Positions 1-6,410 of a DNA stretch of 22,824 bases are shown in pieces. The translations under genes were made by a program, and so were the position numbers. Below the pieces are notes generated by a model. That model did no database searches. It was not told the origin of the DNA and saw nothing but the letters and a program-made list of their open reading frames with translations. This DNA is from Lachnospiraceae bacterium. GTDB lineage: Bacteria > Bacillota > Clostridia > Lachnospirales > Lachnospiraceae. The stretch lies in the NCBI GenBank assembly GCA_009774375.1, contig VSNO01000066.1, forward strand, positions 1-22,824, written 5' to 3'. Position 1 is the stretch's first letter. Each line of letters starts with the position of its first letter.

Positions 1-1160
1 GGATAATAGTAGTAGGTGTAGGCGGCGCAGGCAACAATGCCGTCAACCGAATGATAGATGAGACGATTACTGGTGTTGAGTTTATAGGAGTCAATACAGA
101 TAAGCAGGCTCTGCAGCTCTGCAAGGCGCCGAAACTCCTGCAGATCGGTGAGAAGCTGACAAAGGGGCTTGGCGCAGGAGCAAAACCCGAGGTGGGTGAG
201 AAGGCAGCGGAGGAGAGCTCGGAGGATATAAAAGAGTCTTTAAAGGGTGCAGATATGGTGTTTGTCACATGCGGAATGGGCGGCGGCACTGGTACCGGCG
301 CAGCGCCGATCGTGGCGGCGATCGCCAAAGAGATGGGGATCCTGACGGTAGGCGTGGTCACGAAACCGTTCAAATTCGAGGCGAGGACCCGCATGACCAA
401 CGCGCTGACAGGGATCGAGAAGCTGAAGGAGCATGTGGATACGCTGATCGTCATTCCAAATGACAAGCTGCTCGAGATCGTTGACAGGCGGACAACCATG
501 CCGGATGCGCTGAAAAAGGCGGATGAAGTGCTGCAGCAGTCGGTGCAGGGCATCACAGACCTGATCAATGTGCCGTCCGTGATCAACCTTGACTTTGCGG
601 ATGTGCAGACAGTCATGAAAGAAAAAGGTATCGCGCATATCGGTATCGGGTATGGCAAAGGTGAGGACAAGGCTGCGGAAGCGATCAAGATGGCTGTCGA
701 GTCGCCGCTCCTTGAGACGACACTCAGCGGAGCCACGGATGTCATCCTCAATATTTCGGGCGATATATCGATCTTTGACGCGAATGATGCGGCAAGCTAC
801 GTGCAGGAGCTTGCGGGTGAGGATATCAATGTCATCTTTGGCGCGATGTACAATGAAGATATGGCGGACTCCTGTACGGTCACAGTTATCGCGACAGGTA
901 TCGTGGAGTCAGCGCCGAATTCGCCGATCAACAACAGGGGCCGGATCAACAGCAATTTCTCAGTGAGGCCGAACAGCGTGCCCAATGCACCGGTAAGGCC
1001 CAGACCGCAGACGCCGGCGGGCGTCGGGGCGATGCCGCCGAATGGACAGGCACCCCAGGGGATGCAGCCCAGACCGAACAACATGATCAAGCCGCCTGCG
1101 GATCTGAGAAGCAATGTGAAGGAGCAGACGCTGAACATACCCAGTTTCTTAAAGAGATAA
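1..1160 (+). CDS. ftsZ: Cell division protein FtsZ (5' truncated)
   Basis: FtsZ is the tubulin-like GTPase that polymerises into the Z ring and recruits the division machinery at midcell or, during sporulation, at the polar septum. The open frame begins at base 3 and lacks only its extreme N-terminus. The first visible residues, IIVVGVGGAGNNAVNRM, are the N-terminal nucleotide-binding strand and loop of FtsZ. The tubulin signature GGGTGTG lies at about visible residue 93-99, followed by the T7-type region with NLDFADV. The N-terminal GTPase and C-terminal tubulin-like domains are followed by a Pro/Asn/Gln-rich linker (about residues 310-375). The protein ends in IPSFLKR, the conserved C-terminal peptide that binds partners such as FtsA, SepF and ZapA-type proteins. 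The next gene is spoIIGA, a common order in sporulating Firmicutes. The ATG at 51 is internal, because the reading frame and homology continue upstream of it. Confidence 0.98.
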   Translation, partial: IIVVGVGGAGNNAVNRMIDETITGVEFIGVNTDKQALQLCKAPKLLQIGEKLTKGLGAGAKPEVGEKAAEESSEDIKESLKGADMVFVTCGMGGGTGTGAAPIVAAIAKEMGILTVGVVTKPFKFEARTRMTNALTGIEKLKEHVDTLIVIPNDKLLEIVDRRTTMPDALKKADEVLQQSVQGITDLINVPSVINLDFADVQTVMKEKGIAHIGIGYGKGEDKAAEAIKMAVESPLLETTLSGATDVILNISGDISIFDANDAASYVQELAGEDINVIFGAMYNEDMADSCTVTVIATGIVESAPNSPINNRGRINSNFSVRPNSVPNAPVRPRPQTPAGVGAMPPNGQAPQGMQPRPNNMIKPPADLRSNVKEQTLNIPSFLKR

Positions 1161-1172
1161 GAAGATAAAAAA

Positions 1173-1238
1173 AGTCGAAAAATAAACATACTTTAGTCCC
1201 ATGCTTTGACAAAAAAGCATGGGACTTTTTTGTATAAT
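1173..1238 (+). promoter_or_regulatory. Predicted spoIIG promoter with long spacer and Spo0A-like boxes
   Basis: A perfect sigma-A -35 hexamer TTGACA (1206-1211) and a perfect -10 hexamer TATAAT (1233-1238) are separated by 21 bp instead of the usual 17. In B. subtilis the spoIIG promoter is a known exception with a 22-bp spacer, and it fires only when phosphorylated Spo0A repositions sigma-A RNA polymerase. Two sites resemble the 0A box TGTCGAA: AGTCGAA at 1173-1179 (one mismatch) and TGACAAA at 1207-1213 (two mismatches, overlapping the -35). The spacing and hexamers are read directly from the sequence; Spo0A control is inferred. The predicted transcript start near 1245 gives a leader of only about 13 nt before the GTG start codon of spoIIGA. 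Confidence 0.65.
1195..1231 (+). terminator. Intrinsic terminator of ftsZ
   Basis: A 13-bp perfect inverted repeat (AGTCCCATGCTTT at 1195-1207 and its complement at 1214-1226) has a 6-nt loop and runs directly into six T residues. It lies 34 bp after the ftsZ stop. The loop and the 3' end of the left arm also carry the proposed -35 element of the spoIIG promoter, so the terminator and the next promoter share the same bases. Confidence 0.9.
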
Positions 1239-1257
1239 CGTATGAAAGGGGACGGAG

Positions 1258-2058
1258 GTGATTGGAATTTATGAGATATACATTGATGTCTTTCTGGTAC
1301 AGAACGTTTTGATGGATATCCAGCTGTTGATTCTGACACTGCTGCTTTTGAGAGAGAAAATCGTGTTTCCACGACTCCTGGGGGCGTCCCTGACCGGCGG
1401 GGCAGGGGCAGTGATGATACTGGTGTCAGGCATGGGGTTCGGCATGTCATATGTAGTGTCAGTGCTTGGGCTGGATGCTGTGATGCTCCTGATATGCATG
1501 AGACCGCCTGTAAAGGGGAGGCTGGTGTGCCGAAGGCTTGTTATGGGGATCATCTATCTGCATGGAATGGTGTTCGCATATGGAAAACTGATGGAGTGTG
1601 CGGGAAGAATTGTGGGAGAGTGGATGGCGCAGGTCATAGTAACAGGTGTTATTTCCGGGATCGTGGTCTTTATGCTTGCTTACCGCAGACTGATGGGAGC
1701 GAGGCATATATACGATGTCACCCTGACAGAAGAGGGGGAGAATGTCATGTGCAGGGCGCTGTTTGACACAGGGAATCTTCTGACAGATCCAGTATCCGGA
1801 AAACCGGTGTCCGTCGTGGAGGAGACGGATATCATGAAAGGATGGCTGGAAAAATATCCGCAGAAATATAAGATCATTCCCTACCAGAGCGTCGGAAATG
1901 AACACGGGCTTCTGGAGGGGATCGTGGTGGATGAACTGGTCATCCGGAAGGAGCAGGAGCAGGTGGTGGAGAGAGGGGCGGTAGTGGCTTTCTATAAGGG
2001 GAAACTGTCGAGGGACGGTGAATTTCAGATGATATTGAACCATAGCCTGATGATGTGA
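1258..2058 (+). CDS. spoIIGA: SpoIIGA, sporulation sigma-E processing membrane peptidase
   Basis: SpoIIGA is the membrane-embedded aspartic protease that cleaves the pro-sequence from SigE in the mother cell after the forespore signal SpoIIR. The N-terminal ~140 residues are strongly hydrophobic and contain about five membrane segments (roughly 10-30, 38-56, 60-80, 94-110, 124-141). The C-terminal domain carries the catalytic DTG motif at about residues 170-172 in ALFDTGNLLTDPVSGKPV, the family hallmark. The 266-residue length is somewhat shorter than the ~309 residues of the B. subtilis protein. No in-frame ATG precedes the conserved IYEIYIDV start, so I take GTG at 1258, with the purine-rich AAAGGGG at 1245-1251 as ribosome binding site, 6 nt upstream. 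sigE follows, as expected for an enzyme and substrate pair. Confidence 0.93.
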   Translation: MIGIYEIYIDVFLVQNVLMDIQLLILTLLLLREKIVFPRLLGASLTGGAGAVMILVSGMGFGMSYVVSVLGLDAVMLLICMRPPVKGRLVCRRLVMGIIYLHGMVFAYGKLMECAGRIVGEWMAQVIVTGVISGIVVFMLAYRRLMGARHIYDVTLTEEGENVMCRALFDTGNLLTDPVSGKPVSVVEETDIMKGWLEKYPQKYKIIPYQSVGNEHGLLEGIVVDELVIRKEQEQVVERGAVVAFYKGKLSRDGEFQMILNHSLMM

Positions 2059-2116
2059 GAGAAAGATATGGGGCAAATATGAGATAAAAATGAAAATGTG
2101 GGATGGAGGAGAAAAA

Positions 2117-2845
2117 ATGATCATAAAATTATACCTTCCAGGGAAAATGAGACTGTCCCTTGGGAAAAATAACAATAAAAATGCAGCCGGAAATGAGATC
2201 CACTATATCGGGGGCTCCGAGGTGCTGCCCCCGCCGCTGGAAAGCGAGGAGGAGAACAGGGCGATCAATGGCTTGGAGACGGAGTGTGCCAATGAGGCGA
2301 GGGCGCTTCTGATCGAACACAATCTGAGGCTTGTCGTGTATATCGCCAAAAAGTTTGACAACACAGGCGTGGGGGTGGAGGATCTGATCTCGATCGGCAC
2401 GATCGGCCTCATCAAGGCGATCAATACATTTAACCGCGGCAAGAACATCAAACTTGCGACGTATGCGTCAAGGTGCATCGAGAATGAGATCCTGATGTAC
2501 CTGAGAAGAAACAACAAGACAAAGCTTGAGGTGTCGATCGACGAGCCCCTGAATGTGGACTGGGACGGCAATGAGCTGCTCCTGTCGGATATTCTCGGAA
2601 CAGATGAGGATGTGATCTACAAGGATCTGGAGTCCGAGGTGGAGCGCAGCCAGCTAAAGCGCGCGATATCAAAGCTGGGGGAGCGCGAACGGACGATCAT
2701 CATGCTGCGGTTTGGCCTGAACAATCCGGATGACATGGAGATGACACAGAAAGAGGTTGCGGATTACCTGGGGATATCGCAGTCCTATATCTCAAGACTG
2801 GAGAAGAAGATCATGAAGCGGCTGAAAAAAGAGATGGCGAGCTAG
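2117..2845 (+). CDS. sigE: RNA polymerase sporulation sigma factor SigE (pro-sigma-E)
   Basis: SigE directs the first mother-cell-specific transcription programme of sporulation. The 242-residue product matches the B. subtilis SigE length (239). It has an N-terminal pro-sequence of about 27-29 residues ending just before YIGGSEVLPPP, the region cleaved by SpoIIGA. Region 2 follows with NLRLVVYIAKKFDNTGVGVEDL, SIGTIGLIKAI and YASRCIENEILMYLRR. Region 4 at the C-terminus has the helix-turn-helix TQKEVADYLGISQSYISRLEKK. I chose ATG 2117 because a purine-rich ribosome binding site (GGAGGAGAAAA) lies immediately upstream. The in-frame ATG at 2090 would add nine residues that include the ribosome binding site. 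It lies 58 bp after spoIIGA with no terminator seen, so the two are probably one transcript. Confidence 0.96.
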   Translation: MIIKLYLPGKMRLSLGKNNNKNAAGNEIHYIGGSEVLPPPLESEEENRAINGLETECANEARALLIEHNLRLVVYIAKKFDNTGVGVEDLISIGTIGLIKAINTFNRGKNIKLATYASRCIENEILMYLRRNNKTKLEVSIDEPLNVDWDGNELLLSDILGTDEDVIYKDLESEVERSQLKRAISKLGERERTIIMLRFGLNNPDDMEMTQKEVADYLGISQSYISRLEKKIMKRLKKEMAS

Positions 2846-2916
2846 TACATAGACGTGTTTACACCTTCTTACATATGCCAGACAGGCATAGAGATATAAG
2901 CAGGAGGATTGTAAAT

Positions 2917-3699
2917 ATGGCACTTGGAAAAGTTGAGATATGCGGTGTAAATACGTCAAAGCTGCCTGTACTGAAAAATGAGGAAAAACAGGCTCTTTTT
3001 GAAAAGATAGAACAGGGGGATATGCAGGCGAGGGAGGAGTATATCAGGGGAAATCTCAGGCTGGTCTTGAGCGTGATCAAGCGCTTTTCCCAGTCCAATG
3101 AGAATGTGGATGACCTGTTTCAGATCGGCTGCATCGGACTGATCAAGGCGATCGATAACTTTGATTCCAGCCTGGATGTAAAATTTTCCACCTATGCGGT
3201 TCCGATGATCATAGGCGAGATCAGAAGATTTCTGAGGGATTCGAGCAATCCGATCCGCGTGAGCCGCTCGCTGAAGGACACGGCTTACAAGGCGATCTAC
3301 GCCAAGGAGAACCTGACGAAGAAAAATCTGCGCGAGCCGACGATCATGGAGATCTCGGCGGAGATCGGGATCCCCAAGGAGGATATCGTGTATGCCCTCG
3401 ATGCGATACAGAATCCCATGAGCCTGTATGAACCGGTGTACACAGAGGGAGGAGACACGCTCTATGTGATGGACCAGATCAGTGACAAGAAGTGCAAGGA
3501 GGACAACTGGGTCGAGAACATATCCTTAAGTGAGGCGATGAAGCGGCTCGACGAGAGAGAGAACGAGATCATCAACCTGCGCTTTTTCGAGGGCAAGACC
3601 CAGATGGAGGTCGCGGAGTACATCGGGATCTCGCAGGCACAGGTGTCGCGGCTGGAAAAAAATGCCTTGCGCACCATGAAAAAGTATCTAACATTCTGA
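2917..3699 (+). CDS. sigG: RNA polymerase sporulation sigma factor SigG
   Basis: SigG is the late forespore sigma factor that drives genes for spore protection and germination. From ATG 2917 the protein has 260 residues, the same length as B. subtilis SigG. It begins MALGKVEICGVNTSKLPVLK, and the KVEICGV-TSKLPVLKNEE segment is a SigG hallmark. Region 2 is visible as NLRLVLSVIKRF, DDLFQIGCIGLIKAIDNFD and VKFSTYAVPMIIGEIRRFLRD. Region 3 contains NPIRVSRSLKDTAYKAI. Region 4 ends with TQMEVAEYIGISQAQVSRLEK. The start is supported by the ribosome binding site GGAGGA 8-9 nt upstream; an in-frame ATG at 2875 lacks one. The gene is 71 bp from sigE. I could not define a convincing forespore promoter in the gap, and only a 6-bp hairpin (2874-2890) is visible there. 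Confidence 0.96.
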   Translation: MALGKVEICGVNTSKLPVLKNEEKQALFEKIEQGDMQAREEYIRGNLRLVLSVIKRFSQSNENVDDLFQIGCIGLIKAIDNFDSSLDVKFSTYAVPMIIGEIRRFLRDSSNPIRVSRSLKDTAYKAIYAKENLTKKNLREPTIMEISAEIGIPKEDIVYALDAIQNPMSLYEPVYTEGGDTLYVMDQISDKKCKEDNWVENISLSEAMKRLDERENEIINLRFFEGKTQMEVAEYIGISQAQVSRLEKNALRTMKKYLTF

Positions 3700-3749
3700 A
3701 TAAAGTTGAATCTTCAAAAAAATTTTTAACTGGCAGACAATATATACTA

Positions 3750-3789
3750 TTGACTTAATCGTGGAAACAATTTAAAATAGAGATTAAGT
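3750..3789 (+). promoter_or_regulatory. Sigma-A promoter of the chemoreceptor gene with flanking dyad
   Basis: TTGACT (3750-3755) and TAAAAT (3773-3778) are separated by 17 bp, a good vegetative promoter. A perfect 8-bp inverted repeat, ACTTAATC (3753-3760) and GATTAAGT (3782-3789), brackets the -10 element with a 21-bp gap. This could be an operator, or it could form structure near the transcript start at about 3785. The ~80-nt leader up to the start codon contains a further AAGGT/ACCTT pairing (3794-3798 with 3820-3824). I do not recognise a known riboswitch in it. Confidence 0.7.
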
Positions 3790-3865
3790 TGTTAAGGTTG
3801 CTGAGAGGTTCTGAAAGTTACCTTGATAAAGTACCAATAGAATATAGTGTGAAAGGATGTTACTT

Positions 3866-5644
3866 ATGAATGAACAAAACAATTTAGGGCGTAGGTTTAG
3901 CATCAAGTGGCTGGTGATTTCATTAGTATCGCTGCCGATGATGCTGGCATGTATCGTTATCGTGTCTGTCTCTACACTGACACTGAAACAGGGAATGGAG
4001 TCCGAGACATTTAAGACGCTGAAGGGGCTGGCGACGGGTACGATGCTCGCACTGGACGGAGTGTCTTCCGGAAACTATTCCATGCAGGGCGATGATCTGT
4101 ACAAGGGCGAAGTGAACCTTTCGCAGCAGCTGGGCGAGCTGGTCGATCACTATGCAAGTACGAATAGCGGCGAGATCACTCTGTTTTTCGGCGATGTGAG
4201 GCGCGCGACAACGATCAAGGATACGGCTGGGAATCCGATCGTGGGTACCAAGGCGGATCCCAGGGTAGTCACAGAGGTTCTGAACAATGGAAATGAGTAT
4301 TCCAGAAATGATTTTGATATCAACGGCTCCCTCTATTATGGATACTATGTCCCGGTGAAAGATAACACGAACCAGGTCGTCGGCATGGTCTGCGCTACAA
4401 AGGACCGCGAGACGATCAATGATTACATCTCGATCAGACAGACATTTATTGTCGGTATGGCAGTTGTGATCTACATTGTGTGTATCTTCTTTGCGACAGT
4501 TGTTACGAGGAAAAAGATCCAGTATCCGCTGAACAAACTTTCTGATGTCGCCAGAAGGATGGCGAAAGGGGATATCAATATCCACCTTGAGAGAACATCA
4601 AATGATGAGTTCGGTGATCTGACAGATGATTTTATAATGATGACGAAGACGATCGGGGATCAGGTCCACGTCACAGAGCAGGTTGCGGAGGGTGACCTGA
4701 CAGCGACCTACAAGAAGGCGAGTGAGGATGATGCCCTTGGAACGGCGATCGTGAAGATGCTCCGCGACAATAACAAAAATCTCTCCACGATCCGCGATGC
4801 GGCGGCGCGGATGACGTCCGGTGCGAACGAGGTCGCAAGCGCGAGCAACTCCCTGGCACAGGGCACGACACAGCAGGCGAGCGCGATCGAGGAGATCACC
4901 GTCTCCATCGAGGAGATCGCAAACGGAGCGAAGGTCAATGCGGATGACGCAAACAAGGCGAATGAACTTGTTCAGAATACAAAGGACGGAGCGATCCGCG
5001 GCAATGAGCAGATGAAACAGATGATCGCCGCGATGCAGGATATCAATGAGTCTTCCGAGAATATCTCCAAGATCATGAAGGTGATCGACGATATCTCATT
5101 CCAGACCAATATCCTTGCACTGAACGCTTCTGTGGAAGCTGCGAGAGCAGGCGTACATGGAAAAGGTTTTGCGGTTGTCGCTGACGAAGTCAGGACACTG
5201 GCGAACAAGTCGGCGGAAGCTGCGAAGGATTCTGCAGTCATGATCGAGGATTCCATCAAGAAGGTGGAGGTTGGCTCCAAGCTCGCTGTTGAGACGGCAG
5301 CAGCCCTTGAGGAGATCCTGCTGTCCGTCGAGAACATAGCATCGATCGTAAGCAATATCGCAGAGGCGTCTGTAAACCAGGCAAGCTCTGTGGGACAGGT
5401 AAATGCTGGTATCACGCAGATCGCCGATGTCGTACAGACAAACTCAGCGACATCTCAGGAGTGTGCTGCTGCAAGTGCGGAGCTCTCAAGTCTGGCTGGA
5501 CAGCTGCAGAATGCAGTTAGCAAGTATAAGCTTCTTGCTGGAAAAGGCAGAAAGTCTGATTTTGATTCGACATCATACGAAGACAGCGATTATGTTGACA
5601 ATGAGAGCATCATCTCACTGGATTCTGATTTCGGCAAATATTAA
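3866..5644 (+). CDS. Methyl-accepting chemotaxis protein (transmembrane chemoreceptor)
   Basis: This is a transmembrane receptor that would sense an extracellular ligand and control the CheA kinase through CheW. From ATG 3866 it has 592 residues: a short cytoplasmic N-terminus, a first membrane segment (about 14-38), an extracellular region of ~150 residues with a single-Cache-like character (LYYGYYVPV...VVGMV near its end), a second membrane segment (about 190-212), a HAMP domain, a HAMP-like linker, and a long coiled-coil signalling domain. The signalling tip contains the family signature FQTNILALNASVEAARAG and GFAVVADEVRTLA. The C-terminal tail is acidic and has no CheR-docking pentapeptide. 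ATG 3866 is preferred over ATG 3857 because the ribosome binding site GAAAGGA (3851-3857) overlaps the latter. It stands alone between its own promoter and terminator; no che genes are nearby. The ligand cannot be predicted. Confidence 0.95.
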   Translation: MNEQNNLGRRFSIKWLVISLVSLPMMLACIVIVSVSTLTLKQGMESETFKTLKGLATGTMLALDGVSSGNYSMQGDDLYKGEVNLSQQLGELVDHYASTNSGEITLFFGDVRRATTIKDTAGNPIVGTKADPRVVTEVLNNGNEYSRNDFDINGSLYYGYYVPVKDNTNQVVGMVCATKDRETINDYISIRQTFIVGMAVVIYIVCIFFATVVTRKKIQYPLNKLSDVARRMAKGDINIHLERTSNDEFGDLTDDFIMMTKTIGDQVHVTEQVAEGDLTATYKKASEDDALGTAIVKMLRDNNKNLSTIRDAAARMTSGANEVASASNSLAQGTTQQASAIEEITVSIEEIANGAKVNADDANKANELVQNTKDGAIRGNEQMKQMIAAMQDINESSENISKIMKVIDDISFQTNILALNASVEAARAGVHGKGFAVVADEVRTLANKSAEAAKDSAVMIEDSIKKVEVGSKLAVETAAALEEILLSVENIASIVSNIAEASVNQASSVGQVNAGITQIADVVQTNSATSQECAAASAELSSLAGQLQNAVSKYKLLAGKGRKSDFDSTSYEDSDYVDNESIISLDSDFGKY

Positions 5645-5667
5645 AGACACCATAAAGTTATTGTTTG

Positions 5668-5699
5668 CTACCCCGGCACTCGCTGCCGGGGTAGTGTTT
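5668..5699 (+). terminator. Intrinsic terminator after the chemoreceptor gene
   Basis: A perfect 11-bp GC-rich stem, CTACCCCGGCA (5668-5678) and TGCCGGGGTAG (5684-5694), has a 5-nt loop and is followed by TGTTT. The T tract is short. The hairpin lies 23 bp after the stop codon and 17 bp before the next start codon, so it may only partly isolate the following gene. Confidence 0.75.
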
Positions 5700-5711
5700 C
5701 AGAGGAAAAGG

Positions 5712-6410
5712 ATGCAGATATACACAGCAAAGACTTATGAACTGCTGACAGAGGAGGAAGGGAAGCTGTGCGGTTTGCTGGACAGGGACCGGATACGGGG
5801 CATAGCAGCGATCAGAAGCCGGAAAGAGAGAGTGCGCAGCATTTTCGCAGGACTTTTGCTCCGCCATGCGTTTCTGCAGGCGGGGTATGATATTGAGACC
5901 TGGCAGCAGGTGGAAATTCAAAGAGGGGCGTATGGGAAACCATACATAAAGGGCGTTCACGGTTTTCACTATGGATTGTCCCATTCGGGGGAATGGGTGG
6001 CCTGCGCGGTGGATTCGGTTCCGGTGGGGATCGATCTGCAGGAGATGAAACCCTGGAAAATGACTTTGGCAAGGCGATTTTATCATGAAAAGGAATACGA
6101 CAGGCTTCTGGCGCTGGACGGGGATGACCAGGTCAGGCAGACAGAAGAATTTTACAGTATGTGGACAGCGAAGGAAAGTGCGGTGAAGCTGAGCGGCAGA
6201 GGTATCGGCGCCGGGATCAGCCAGTATGTGACGGCAGAAGACTACAGCGCTGTTTACGATCTGGATAGTGGAAGGACGTATTATACGAAGCGGTACGACA
6301 CGTTGAAGGGGTATATGATCTGTGTGTGCAGTGAGGCGAAATCTTTTCCGAATTTATTACCCAAGAGCGTTGATTTTGGAAAGTATGAGATGGAGGGAAA
6401 CAGATGTTAA
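5712..6410 (+). CDS. Sfp-type 4'-phosphopantetheinyl transferase family protein
   Basis: Members of this family move the 4'-phosphopantetheine arm of coenzyme A to a serine of a carrier protein (acyl or peptidyl carrier protein). The 232-residue length fits the two-domain Sfp type. Motifs seen in order are GKPY (about 75-78), HYGLSHSGEWVACAV (86-100), the Mg-binding VGIDLQ (105-110, Asp108), and WTAKESAVKLSGRGI (151-165) with the catalytic/metal Glu155 and Lys159. All key residues look intact. The start is ATG 5712 with AGAGGAAAAGG just upstream; the open frame continuing back into the chemoreceptor gene is incidental. The stop overlaps the next start by 7 bp (ATGTTAA), indicating translational coupling. 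No polyketide or peptide synthetase genes are present in the window, so the carrier protein target is unknown. Confidence 0.9.
   Translation: MQIYTAKTYELLTEEEGKLCGLLDRDRIRGIAAIRSRKERVRSIFAGLLLRHAFLQAGYDIETWQQVEIQRGAYGKPYIKGVHGFHYGLSHSGEWVACAVDSVPVGIDLQEMKPWKMTLARRFYHEKEYDRLLALDGDDQVRQTEEFYSMWTAKESAVKLSGRGIGAGISQYVTAEDYSAVYDLDSGRTYYTKRYDTLKGYMICVCSEAKSFPNLLPKSVDFGKYEMEGNRC

Noticed and set aside
2874..2890. Small hairpin TATGCC/GGCATA between sigE and sigG as a terminator
   Set aside because: It has only six base pairs and no T tract, so it is not supported as a terminator. A forespore promoter in the same gap could not be defined either.
3790..3840. CTGAGA ... ACCTTGAT in the chemoreceptor leader, reminiscent of a thiamine pyrophosphate riboswitch
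   Set aside because: The required long P1 stem and the second conserved half do not follow, the spacing is too short, and the downstream gene is a chemoreceptor rather than a thiamine gene.
5403..5711. Upstream extension of the PPTase frame into the chemoreceptor gene
   Set aside because: The extension lies on top of the chemoreceptor coding sequence and across its terminator. PPTase homology starts at ATG 5712.
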